A DNA stretch of 6,838 bases, from positions 14,741 through 21,578 of the forward strand of contig NVWJ01000001.1 in NCBI GenBank assembly GCA_002746235.1, written 5' to 3'. Of the stretch, positions 1 to 6,791 are shown in pieces. The stretch's first letter is position 1. Each line of letters starts with the position of its first letter. The notes beneath the pieces were generated by a model, which worked only from the letters and a program-made list of their open reading frames with translations, had not been told where the DNA came from and ran no database searches. Source of the stretch: Planctomycetota bacterium. GTDB lineage: Bacteria > Planctomycetota > UBA1135. The translations under genes were made by a program, and so were the position numbers.

Positions 1-1098
1 GAAACCGAGATTGAGTGGGTCGAAGGCATGCAGTTCGACAAGGGCTACTTGTCTCCGCACTTCTCCACCAACATGGAGAAAATGGAAGTCGAGTTGGAGG
101 ATCCTTACATCCTCATCTTCGAGAAGAAGATTTCCAGCGTACGCGACATGCTTCCAGTGCTGGAAGCCGTAGCTAAGTCCGGTAAGCCTTTGTTGATTCT
201 TGCAGAAGATGTCGAGGGTGAAGCGCTCGCAACTTTGGTGGTCAACAAGTTACGCGGCATCTTTAAATGTGCTGCAGTCAAAGCTCCAGGCTTTGGCGAT
301 CGTCGCAAAGCCATGATGGAAGACATTGCTGTCCTCACTGGTGGCGTCGCACTGATGGAAGACCTCGGTCTGAAGTTGGACGCCGCAACCGTAGAGCAGC
401 TCGGTCAAGCCAAGCGCGTGGTCATTACCAAAGATACAACCACCATCGTCGAAGGTGCTGGCAAGAAGTCTGCAATCAAAGAGCGCATGGATTTCATTCG
501 CGCTGAGATTGAGCGCACTTCCAGCGACTACGACAAAGAGAAGCTCATGGAGCGTCTTGCGAAGTTGGCCGGTGGAGTTGCTGTGCTGAATGTTGGCGCT
601 GCAACCGAAGCTGAAATGAAGGAAAAGACCGACCGCGTAAATGACGCGCTCGCCTCCGTCCGCGCAGCCGCTGAAGAAGGCGTGCTTCCTGGCGGTGGAA
701 CTTCCTTAGTTCGTGCGCAAGCTGTCATTGCTAAGCTGGACTTGTCTGGTGATCAGAAATCGGGTGCTGAGATTATCAGCCGTGCTCTCGAAGCTCCGAT
801 TCGTCAGATTGCTACAAACGCCGGCGTCGACGCCAGCATCGTCGTGGATAAGGTTCGTAACGCAAAAGGCTTTGCTCAAGGTTACAACGCTGCCACTGGC
901 GAGTACGTCGACATGATTAAGGCGGGCATCATTGACCCAACCAAGGTCGTGCGCATCACTTTGCAAAACGCTTCTTCGGTCAGCACCTTGCTCCTCACCA
1001 CCGAGGCGATTGTCTCCGAAGTGAAGGAGGCTGCTCCTCCGATGGCGGCAGGCGGCGGCGACCCAATGGGTGGCATGGGCGGAATGGGCGGCTTCTAG
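1..1098 (+). CDS. groEL: Chaperonin GroEL (Hsp60), 3' part; 5' end outside window
   Basis: This is the large subunit of the GroEL/GroES chaperonin, a cytoplasmic ATP-driven folding chamber. The reading frame is open from base 1, so the gene begins upstream. The 365 codons present correspond to about residues 184-548 of E. coli GroEL, which makes the full protein of normal length. Recognisable parts are the hinge and apical start [13 protein letters not shown], the apical helices with [15 protein letters not shown] and [11 protein letters not shown] (the Leu234, Leu237, Leu259, Val263 and Val264 substrate-binding positions are kept), [18 protein letters not shown], and the equatorial return [25 protein letters not shown] contains the Asp equivalent to catalytic Asp398. 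[12 protein letters not shown] and the flexible tail [12 protein letters not shown] follow. One apical substrate-contact position (E. coli Tyr203) is His here. No frameshift is seen. A groES partner, if linked, would lie upstream of the window. Confidence 0.98.
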   Translation, partial: ETEIEWVEGMQFDKGYLSPHFSTNMEKMEVELEDPYILIFEKKISSVRDMLPVLEAVAKSGKPLLILAEDVEGEALATLVVNKLRGIFKCAAVKAPGFGDRRKAMMEDIAVLTGGVALMEDLGLKLDAATVEQLGQAKRVVITKDTTTIVEGAGKKSAIKERMDFIRAEIERTSSDYDKEKLMERLAKLAGGVAVLNVGAATEAEMKEKTDRVNDALASVRAAAEEGVLPGGGTSLVRAQAVIAKLDLSGDQKSGAEIISRALEAPIRQIATNAGVDASIVVDKVRNAKGFAQGYNAATGEYVDMIKAGIIDPTKVVRITLQNASSVSTLLLTTEAIVSEVKEAAPPMAAGGGDPMGGMGGMGGF

Positions 1099-1117
1099 AG
1101 CTGCACCATCTTCACTC

Positions 1118-1153
1118 GAAAGAGCTCGCATGTTGGTTCATGCGAGCTCTTTC
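1118..1153 (+). terminator. Perfect hairpin after groEL, probable intrinsic terminator
   Basis: A 15-bp perfect stem (1118-1132 with 1139-1153, core AAGAGCTCGCATG) closes a 6-base loop TTGGTT, 19 bases after the groEL stop. The 3' arm ends in CTCTTTC followed by CTTTG, so the T-tract is interrupted by C and is not ideal. The position and perfect pairing make it the likely groEL terminator. It may also act on the convergent carbonic anhydrase transcript, since the opposite strand likewise ends the stem in CTCTTTC. Confidence 0.75.
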
Positions 1154-1179
1154 CTTTGCACTTTGCCGAAGTGCAAAGG
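1153..1179 (-). terminator. Second perfect hairpin, just past the carbonic anhydrase stop
   Basis: An 11-bp perfect stem (1153-1163 CCTTTGCACTT with 1169-1179) closes a 5-base loop. It begins two bases beyond the last base of the carbonic anhydrase gene on the minus strand and abuts the groEL hairpin. Neither strand has a good T-run immediately after it. It may be a terminator, a 3'-end RNA stabiliser, or half of a two-hairpin bidirectional terminator. Confidence 0.5.
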
Positions 1180-1181
1180 TA

Positions 1182-1757
1182 TTACAGGAAACGGACCTCG
1201 CCTGTGCCCAAACTATATTCGGCACCAACAATTTTCAGTCCTCCCTCCTCAGAGTGGCCCTGCAGAACCAACGATTCGGTTTGCAGAACCTGAACACTGT
1301 GACGCACGTTTGCGCGCACGGCATCGGCCGGAGAATCGGCGTCAACTACCGGGCGGATTTGATCGACTACGCTGCGTAAATGCGGCGATGCTATTTCGGC
1401 ACCATCTTTGATCTGCGCAATGGCTGCGGCAACCGCTCCACAAGAAGTGTGCCCCATGACGACCACGAGCTGTGCACCAAGATTCTCCACCGCATATTCC
1501 ACACTCCCAATCTGCGATGCCGCCGCGATATTCCCCGCAACCCGCACCACAAACAAAGCTCCCAATCCTTGATCAAAAATTACTTCGGTGGGTGCGCGCG
1601 AATCAGAACAGCTCAGAATCACCGCAAAAGGCTTCTGCCCTTCGACCAAGGCTGCACGATGCGCTTGCACCTCTAACGGCGCGCAATGCGTTTCCCCGGC
1701 GACAAAGCGACGGTTGCCGTCGACCAACTTCTGTAAAGCTTCGGTTGCTGAAATCAT
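1182..1757 (-). CDS. Beta-class carbonic anhydrase
   Basis: Zinc enzyme of 191 residues that interconverts CO2 and bicarbonate. No signal peptide is seen, so it is probably cytoplasmic. The family signature is clear: CSDSR at residues 50-54 gives zinc ligand Cys50 and the Asp52-Arg54 dyad, and GHTSCGA near 102-108 gives zinc ligands His103 and Cys106. The N-terminus (ALQKLVDGNRRFVAG) and the C-terminal strand (IVGAEYSLGTGEVRFL) are also typical, and the length is at the short end of the normal range. The ATG at 1757 is the only ATG, GTG or TTG start before an in-frame stop upstream, although no Shine-Dalgarno sequence precedes it. The gene is divergent from the SulP transporter, an arrangement that suggests coupled handling of inorganic carbon. 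It converges on groEL, from which it is separated by two hairpins. Whether the enzyme is regulated by bicarbonate (type II allostery) cannot be decided here. Confidence 0.95.
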   Translation of the reverse strand: MISATEALQKLVDGNRRFVAGETHCAPLEVQAHRAALVEGQKPFAVILSCSDSRAPTEVIFDQGLGALFVVRVAGNIAAASQIGSVEYAVENLGAQLVVVMGHTSCGAVAAAIAQIKDGAEIASPHLRSVVDQIRPVVDADSPADAVRANVRHSVQVLQTESLVLQGHSEEGGLKIVGAEYSLGTGEVRFL

Positions 1758-1913
1758 GGATTTGAACTTCGGGTTTCTCCGCAGATGGCCCCCATATTAG
1801 CCACAAGCTAGCTCCAGTGCTCTACCCAGCCAAGGATTCCGGATTGTGATTGACCGTATGGGTTGAACGGATAAGGTGTTGCGCCCAATCCCTGGCTTGG
1901 GCACGCCGACATC
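1758..1913. promoter_or_regulatory. Divergent intergenic region, carbonic anhydrase / SulP, with inverted repeat
   Basis: This 156-base region must drive both genes unless either is read through from elsewhere. It holds an imperfect inverted repeat: 1825-1838 (CCCAGCCAAGGATT) pairs with 1887-1901 (AATCCCTGGCTTGGG), giving 13 paired bases with one mismatch and one bulged T. The arms enclose 48 bases. TTGACC at 1850-1855 resembles a -35 box for SulP, but no convincing -10 follows at 16-18 bases. TAATAT on the minus strand (1799-1794) is a possible -10 for carbonic anhydrase without a matching -35. The wide spacing of the arms suits a looped or dimer-of-dimers operator better than a terminator, but this is inference. 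Confidence 0.4.
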
Positions 1914-3470
1914 ATGTTTGAACTCAATCCAAGCCCGCGCTTCAACCTTAAGAACGACATACTGTCGGGCCTCACCGTAGCGCTGGCATTGGTCCCAGAA
2001 GCCGTGGCTTTTGCGTTTGTGGCCGGAGTCGACCCGATTGTCGGTTTGCATGCCGCCTTTATGGTTGGATTAATCACCGCAATCTTCGGTGGGCGCCCAG
2101 GCATGATCTCGGGAGCAACCGGCGCTATCGCGGTGGTGCTTGTGGCTTTAGTTGCGGAACATGGAGCGGAGTACATGTTCGCAGCAGTGCTCCTCATGGG
2201 GCTCATCCAAGGTGCGGCGGGAGTTTTCCGATTAGGAAAGTTCATTCGCATGGTGCCACACCCAGTCATGTTGGGCTTCGTCAACGGATTGGCGATTGTG
2301 ATTTTCCTTGCGCAGTTAGGGCAGTTCAAAACCCTCGGAGCTGGCGGTGAAATGCAATGGATGGCTGGCTCGCAGATGACCATTATGCTCGGCTTGGTCG
2401 CTGCCACCATGGCCATCATTCACTTCCTGCCCAAGCTAACCAAAGCAGTGCCGTCTTCTTTAGTTGCGATTGTCGGCATCACTTTAGTGGTCATGGGGCT
2501 CGGCTTGGACTCGCCATCGATTGTGGATTATCTGCGCTCGATGACCGGAGATGAAGGTGCAACGCTTGCCGGAACCCTGCCATCGTTCTCTATTCCAGCA
2601 GTTCCGTTCACCCTGGAAACGCTGTGGATTATCTTGCCTTACTCGATCATCCTGGCCGCGGTCGGATTGATTGAATCCTTGCTTACTTTGACCTTGGTGG
2701 ATGAACTCACCGAAACACGCGGACGTGGCAACAAGGAGTGTGTGGCTCAAGGTGTCGCAAACGTTACCTGTGGTTTGTTCGGCGGCATGGGTGGTTGCGC
2801 GATGATTGGCCAAAGCATGATCAACATCAACTCCGGCGGACGGGGACGCATTTCAGGAATCACTGCAGCCGTCGTTTTGCTTGCCTTCGTGTTGATCGCA
2901 TCGCCCTTGATTGAAGTGGTACCAGTCGCAGCCTTAGTCGGCGTCATGTTCATGGTGGTCATTGGAACCTTCGCCTGGTCCAGCCTACGCGTCATGACTA
3001 AAGTCCCCATGTCCGACGCCTTCGTCATCGTTTTAGTTTCTGGAGTGACGGTGGCCACTGACCTTGCCATGGCGGTTTTCGTCGGCGTGATTGTTTCCGC
3101 CTTGGTGTTCGCATGGAAGCACGCCAAAGTGATTCACGCGATTACCCACATTGAAAAAAGTGGGTCCAAGGTTTACTCCATTCGCGGCCCGCTGTTCTTT
3201 GGATCGACCAAAAGCTTCTCTGAATTGTTCGACCCCAAAGGCGACCCGTCAGACATCATCATAGAGTTCGAACACGCGCGCGTTTCTGATCACTCGGCGA
3301 TTGAAGCGATTGATTCTTTGGCCGAGCGCTACATCAAGGCTGGCAAGAGATTGCACTTGCGCCACCTAAGCCCTGACTGCAAGCAACTGCTTGGCAAAGC
3401 TGGCAGCCTCATGGAAATCAATGTGCTGGAAGATCCGCAATACCATGTTGCGGACGACGCCCTGGCTTAA
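1914..3470 (+). CDS. SulP/SLC26 family inorganic anion transporter with STAS domain
   Basis: Inner-membrane anion transporter of 518 residues, normal length for a SulP protein. Residues 10-400 form the hydrophobic transport core, with [20 protein letters not shown] (TM1), [20 protein letters not shown] and [14 protein letters not shown] near the N-terminus. [16 protein letters not shown] at 251-266 and the family signature [19 protein letters not shown] (273-291) lead into [11 protein letters not shown]. The last ~100 residues are a STAS domain ([20 protein letters not shown] and onward). Glu254 falls where, from memory, the cyanobacterial bicarbonate transporter BicA has its sodium-binding Asp258, and Thr258 matches BicA Thr262. 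Substrate may be bicarbonate, sulfate or a dicarboxylate. The divergent carbonic anhydrase favours bicarbonate by inference only. The ATG at 1914 is the only start after an in-frame TAA at 1872, but no Shine-Dalgarno is visible. No clear terminator follows before the convergent gene 35 bases away. Confidence 0.95.
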   Translation: MFELNPSPRFNLKNDILSGLTVALALVPEAVAFAFVAGVDPIVGLHAAFMVGLITAIFGGRPGMISGATGAIAVVLVALVAEHGAEYMFAAVLLMGLIQGAAGVFRLGKFIRMVPHPVMLGFVNGLAIVIFLAQLGQFKTLGAGGEMQWMAGSQMTIMLGLVAATMAIIHFLPKLTKAVPSSLVAIVGITLVVMGLGLDSPSIVDYLRSMTGDEGATLAGTLPSFSIPAVPFTLETLWIILPYSIILAAVGLIESLLTLTLVDELTETRGRGNKECVAQGVANVTCGLFGGMGGCAMIGQSMININSGGRGRISGITAAVVLLAFVLIASPLIEVVPVAALVGVMFMVVIGTFAWSSLRVMTKVPMSDAFVIVLVSGVTVATDLAMAVFVGVIVSALVFAWKHAKVIHAITHIEKSGSKVYSIRGPLFFGSTKSFSELFDPKGDPSDIIIEFEHARVSDHSAIEAIDSLAERYIKAGKRLHLRHLSPDCKQLLGKAGSLMEINVLEDPQYHVADDALA

Positions 3471-3505
3471 GGCTTAGGTGAAGCGGGATGAAGCGTTGGC
3501 CTTCT

Positions 3506-4369
3506 TTAGCGGCCGCTATTCCAAGGACCACCGCCACCGCCACGACGCTGTCCGCCACCACCTGACCGACCGCCACCGCCACCGCGGCGGGGCCCGCGGC
3601 CATCCTCACGTTTCGGGTCTCCCATTTCGCGCGATTCCTTACGTTGACGCACCTTACCTTCCACTCTTGCGCGACGCACTTCACCTGCCTCAGGCTTCTT
3701 GAAAATCAGCAAGTGGTTGAATCCGCGTAGGAAGAACTTCTCCTCCTCTGCCGACTTGTGGTAGTTGCCTTTTTCCAAATCCTTATTCCCGCGTACCACT
3801 GCGATGTGATCCACTGGCAAAAAGCGCTGAGCCAACATTTCAGAAAGGATGCTTCCAATCGGCACAAAGGCACTGCTCTTCCAAATATCGGAAACGTAAA
3901 TCGCCATGTAACGGCCGGGGCGCAAAATACGTTCCACCTCTGCAAACACCTGCTCAAAGGCTTCAAAGTAACGTGGGTCGGTCGCCGGGATTTCGCCGAT
4001 GCATTCCGGTAGCCCGGAGTAAGTCAGATTGTCGCCATACGGCGGATCCATAAACACAAAGTCGGCTTTGTTGTTTTCCAGCGGCAAGTCACGAGCGTCG
4101 GCACGCAGGACCCGCTCATGATGCGGCTGCAAGTCATATCCCAAACCCTTGCGCTTCATGTCGGCGGCCACATCTAAGGTGGTGCCGCTGCCGCAAAAAG
4201 GATCGACCACCAAATCATTCTTCTTGGTGTACCGCTCCAGCAGGTTCCAAATGATGTACGACGGAGTTGCACCGCGGTAATCCTTACTCCCCTGCTCGCC
4301 ATCACCGTAGTGCTGCGAAGGGTACTCCCAAAGAGTGGTGGTCTGGACGCTCAGTTTCGGACTTGGCAT
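3506..4369 (-). CDS. DNA-methyltransferase-like protein with Arg/Gly-rich tail
   Basis: Predicted S-adenosylmethionine-dependent aminomethyltransferase of 287 residues. It shows SAM-binding motif I as VVDPFCGSGTT (about residues 55-64), preceded by a motif X-like segment TPSYIIWNLLERYT, and catalytic motif IV as DPPYG (108-112). The order X-I-IV with short spacing resembles gamma-type N6-adenine or N4-cytosine methylases, and little room is left for a target-recognition domain. The last ~60 residues are basic and low-complexity, ending in RRGGGGGRSGGGGQRRGGGG, a tail reminiscent of RNA-binding RGG boxes. I chose the ATG at 4369. A longer frame opening at 4447 would begin inside the tRNA terminator and adds an unconserved-looking leader. 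TAAAAT eight bases upstream (4383-4378) is a -10-like hexamer that would give a very short leader. No restriction endonuclease gene is adjacent, so this is an orphan methylase or an RNA methylase. The target is unknown. Confidence 0.87.
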   Translation of the reverse strand: MPSPKLSVQTTTLWEYPSQHYGDGEQGSKDYRGATPSYIIWNLLERYTKKNDLVVDPFCGSGTTLDVAADMKRKGLGYDLQPHHERVLRADARDLPLENNKADFVFMDPPYGDNLTYSGLPECIGEIPATDPRYFEAFEQVFAEVERILRPGRYMAIYVSDIWKSSAFVPIGSILSEMLAQRFLPVDHIAVVRGNKDLEKGNYHKSAEEEKFFLRGFNHLLIFKKPEAGEVRRARVEGKVRQRKESREMGDPKREDGRGPRRGGGGGRSGGGGQRRGGGGGPWNSGR

Positions 4370-4431
4370 GGTTCTAGATTTTAGCAGGCCGCGGGAATGT
4401 GCTTTCCGAGCCGGTGGCGCAACCTGGTGCC

Positions 4432-4461
4432 AAAAAAAACGAGCCACCCGAAGGTGACTCG
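4432..4461 (-). terminator. Intrinsic terminator of tRNA-Leu
   Basis: On the minus strand a 9-bp stem (CGAGTCACC with GGTGGCTCG, one G-U pair) closes a TTCG tetraloop and runs straight into eight T residues (4439-4432). It starts five bases after the tRNA CCA end. This is a textbook rho-independent terminator. It should also isolate the downstream methyltransferase from tRNA transcription. Confidence 0.95.
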
Positions 4462-4466
4462 TGATT

Positions 4467-4555
4467 TGGTGCCGGGAACAGGAGTCGAACCTGCACTGGG
4501 TATTAACCCAACATGGCCCTCAACCATGCGCGTCTGCCAATTCCGCCACCCCGGC
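4467..4555 (-). tRNA. tRNA-Leu (anticodon GAG)
   Basis: An 89-base tRNA including the encoded CCA (4469-4467). The acceptor stem GCCGGGG pairs with TCCCGGC, ending in one G-U pair. The D-arm region is GCGGAATTGGCAGACGC. The anticodon arm CATGG-TTGAGGG-CCATG places GAG at 4521-4519. A long class II variable arm (TTGGGTTAATACCCAG) and the T arm with GGTTCGACTCC follow. The long variable arm and discriminator A identify leucine. GAG reads CTC and CTT codons. It is transcribed alone, with its own promoter and terminator. Confidence 0.97.
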
Positions 4556-4571
4556 TGGGTTGCGAGGGGGA

Positions 4572-4599
4572 ATTCTAGCCGCCCCCCCGTTCCTGTGAA
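4572..4599 (-). promoter_or_regulatory. Sigma70-like promoter of tRNA-Leu
   Basis: On the minus strand TTCACA (4599-4594, five of six matches to the -35 consensus) is followed after 16 bases by TAGAAT (4577-4572, five of six matches to the -10 consensus). The -10 lies 16 bases before the tRNA 5' end, leaving room for a short leader. The spacer is very G-rich, with seven consecutive G. The rest of the 123-base gap between this tRNA and the next gene upstream (4556-4678) shows only a weak 4-bp hairpin near 4624-4635. Confidence 0.7.
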
Positions 4600-4678
4600 C
4601 CCCTAGCCCAACAAAAATGCCGGGGCCAACAGGCCGTGAATAAGTACTTTTGTGGCTCGGCGGTCTGCTGGGCTCAAG

Positions 4679-6733
4679 CTACCCACCAAGTTCTGCATGA
4701 ATCACAACCTCGGCATGGCGTCGGCTCATGCGCAGTCCGAAGGAGAACCAATCCATCACTTGCAGTGGCAGCCAGGCGCGGCGGTTTTCTTCGGTGAGCA
4801 CTGGGATACGGCGGGCGGACCCAGTGTCGGCGCTGAGCAGAGCATCGTCGATGGCATCGAGCAGCTCGGCTTGCTCCACCGCATTCAAATCAGTGCGACC
4901 ATCAAACATGCGCTCACGTAAACGCTTTTCTTCTTGCGGTCGCAGGCTTCTCCACACCGCTTCTTTCTCACCGCGGAAAGTCTCTTCTGCCGAGGCCGCG
5001 GAGTTTAACTCCAACCATTCCCTAGCCTTGCCGGGGTCCATCCACATAAACAAGTGTGCGCCATTGCTGCTGCCAGCCAAGGCTTCCGCGAATCCCTTCT
5101 GGTGTAGAAGTTGGCGTTGCTTGGCCTTGGTGCTGCGACGTTCTAAGAAGGCCCGATCGTTTATCGTCTGTGCAAAATCTGCCGAGTTGGTGAGTACCAA
5201 AGTTTCCAGAGTCGGGATATAAAGCAACACAATCTCGCCAGTTCCAGGAATGACCCGTGAAACAAAACTGGTTGCAGTCGCTCCACTGCTGAAGCGCACC
5301 GTTTGGATAGGGTCTTCACGACGCCCCGTAAACTCCGTCCAGTTCTGTTTTAGGAAATCGAAAACGCGTTGGTAAGCCTCGTAACTGCGCACCTTTCCCA
5401 TTACCGCAAAGAACGGTACCGGCGTATTGTCATGCACAGGGGCATTGCTTGGCTTGCCCTCCTCCGGAGGTTTAGGCGCAACATATTCGCTCAACACCAC
5501 CGCGATTCCTGGTTTATAGATTCCACCAATCTCACGTAGTAAATGAGCCATACCTTGGTATTGCCCGCTTTGCGCAACCGCCTCATCCATGGTGCGACGT
5601 AAATCGCCGGCCGTCAAATCATAGGCTTCCATCAATACCTTCCCAGGATCGCCTCCAATCGCAGTAAAGGAGAAGCTTGTCGATGGGGACATCGAGGCAA
5701 AATCTTTCATGCGTTGCGCGCCAACTCCTGGACCTTCCAACCAAGAAGATGTGAAAGCATCCGCCGCGCTCAGGTCAACATCGCCAGACAAACGCAACAC
5801 CATGTGTTTGTCGAGTTGCAAGTAGCCGGCGAGGTAGCGCAAGAGTCCGGTGTGAAATAGGCGGCCGACAAACTGCGAAGCAAAATCTTGACTGTTTGGG
5901 TCCGGCCAACGACCGATTTGCGCACCCATTTTGTCCCATCGGAAAAACACTTCCAATGGATTTTCACCCGGGCCAAGGTATGCGGTTACGTTATCGCGAA
6001 AGTTCGAAGCTTGCGCCAAAGAATCTTGGCCAGAATGTAAATGCAAGTCGCGCGCCTCTTCAATCATTTGCAAACGGCTCGAAAGAATAATGATGTCTTG
6101 CACCCGCCCCAGGTAAGCATCTTGAAAACCAAAAGGCTCAAACTGAGGGATTTTGTAGACATCGTTATCTAAGGCTTCGAACTGCAAACCTTCCGGCAAT
6201 TTATTGCGCACGAAATCGAAGTCGAGCATGGCCACGCCCATCTTCACTTTATTCGAACCGCGCAACATGACCATGCCTTCGAATCGACTATCGAAATGCA
6301 TTTCACCCTTGCCAGTAATCACCACCTCGCCAAGGAAATCATCCTTTAGAGAAAGGCCTGCCGGCAAGTATTGCGCGATGTTGCCGATTTCACTCAGCAT
6401 GCTGGTCACACCCATTTTCACCCCGAGCGCATCCATCGCCCCGGAAGCACTTGCCTCCTCAAAACTCGGACTATCCTCGACAAAAGACCACGCTTTCGGC
6501 TCTGGGAAATCGCCGAATTGATCTCCGGCGCGGTCCCAGCGAATGAAGTAATCCACCTGCGCCGGCACGATGGTCGCCGTGTCGTCTAACTTTGCCTCGA
6601 AAGGATTAAAGATTAGGGTGACAAATAGCATATATAGGAACAGCACCACCGCGAAGGTGATGGTGATGATCCACATGAAACGACGGCTGCGGAGGAATTC
6701 GCGCAGCCGATCTAAGATTCCGAGTTCAGGCAT
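4679..6733 (-). CDS. Membrane-anchored protein of unknown function with internal duplication
   Basis: Unrecognised protein of 684 residues. A basic N-terminus (DRLREFLRSRRF) precedes a single strong hydrophobic segment at about residues 20-43 (IITITFAVVLFLYMLFVTLI). There is no lipobox or obvious cleavage site, so it is probably an inner-membrane anchor with a large periplasmic part. The whole protein contains no cysteine. Two stretches resemble each other: VDYFIRWDRAGDQFG (60-74) with EVFFRWDKMGAQIG (261-274), each followed by a matching YLPAGLSLKDDF / YLAGYLQLDKHM element, so the region is probably a tandem duplication. A Pro-rich linker near 420-440 (PKPPEEGKPSN) separates the duplicated part from a C-terminal region ending in basic, charged helices. 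I chose the ATG at 6733, just before the membrane segment. The frame stays open upstream to the window edge, with an alternative ATG at 6793. No function is proposed. It resembles large hypothetical proteins of planctomycetes in style only. Confidence 0.85.
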   Translation of the reverse strand: MPELGILDRLREFLRSRRFMWIITITFAVVLFLYMLFVTLIFNPFEAKLDDTATIVPAQVDYFIRWDRAGDQFGDFPEPKAWSFVEDSPSFEEASASGAMDALGVKMGVTSMLSEIGNIAQYLPAGLSLKDDFLGEVVITGKGEMHFDSRFEGMVMLRGSNKVKMGVAMLDFDFVRNKLPEGLQFEALDNDVYKIPQFEPFGFQDAYLGRVQDIIILSSRLQMIEEARDLHLHSGQDSLAQASNFRDNVTAYLGPGENPLEVFFRWDKMGAQIGRWPDPNSQDFASQFVGRLFHTGLLRYLAGYLQLDKHMVLRLSGDVDLSAADAFTSSWLEGPGVGAQRMKDFASMSPSTSFSFTAIGGDPGKVLMEAYDLTAGDLRRTMDEAVAQSGQYQGMAHLLREIGGIYKPGIAVVLSEYVAPKPPEEGKPSNAPVHDNTPVPFFAVMGKVRSYEAYQRVFDFLKQNWTEFTGRREDPIQTVRFSSGATATSFVSRVIPGTGEIVLLYIPTLETLVLTNSADFAQTINDRAFLERRSTKAKQRQLLHQKGFAEALAGSSNGAHLFMWMDPGKAREWLELNSAASAEETFRGEKEAVWRSLRPQEEKRLRERMFDGRTDLNAVEQAELLDAIDDALLSADTGSARRIPVLTEENRRAWLPLQVMDWFSFGLRMSRRHAEVVIHAELGG

Positions 6734-6791
6734 GGCAGTTCTTTGGGACGCTCGGAGAGTAGAATTCCGTCCCCCCGCCCTGCCGTCAACC
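6734..6791. promoter_or_regulatory. Possible divergent promoters upstream of the membrane protein
   Basis: On the plus strand TAGAAT (6760-6765) is a good -10 hexamer placed 26 bases before the ATG at 6792, but no matching -35 is seen. On the minus strand TTGACG (6789-6784) is a good -35 hexamer, but the sequence 17 bases on (AATTCT) is a poor -10. The region also has a C-run (6771-6776). These are candidates only. Confidence 0.3.

Noticed and set aside
706..1131. 141-codon open frame antisense to groEL
   Set aside because: It lies wholly opposite the conserved GroEL C-terminal region and shows no recognisable domain; GroEL codon constraints explain it.
1808..2419. 203-codon open frame antisense to the SulP gene
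   Set aside because: It is rich in Ala, Thr, Pro and Met, as expected from the reverse of a hydrophobic membrane protein, and has no motif.
2747..3127. 126-codon minus-strand frame within SulP
   Set aside because: Thr/Met/Ala-rich composition is typical of an antisense shadow of membrane helices.
3524..3600. CCACCGC-like repeats suspected as a CRISPR or intergenic repeat
   Set aside because: They fall in frame within the methyltransferase coding region and encode the Gly/Arg tail; there are no spacers.
3478..3702. Plus-strand frame rich in His and Arg opposite the methyltransferase tail
   Set aside because: The His/Arg repeats are simply the CCACCGC-rich complement of the Gly/Arg codons, and the frame has no independent support.
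4370..4447. N-terminal extension of the methyltransferase to an ATG at 4447
   Set aside because: The start would lie in the stem of the tRNA terminator and the T-run would be translated; the shorter start is more credible.
4613..4635. Possible terminator after the membrane protein gene (minus strand GGCC-TGTT-GGCC, then TTTTT)
   Set aside because: The stem is only four base pairs and the T-run starts six bases after it, too weak to annotate.
4728..5222. 164-codon plus-strand frame opposite the membrane protein
   Set aside because: It is Ser/Arg-rich with no domain, and the minus-strand 684-residue protein has coherent features across the same bases.
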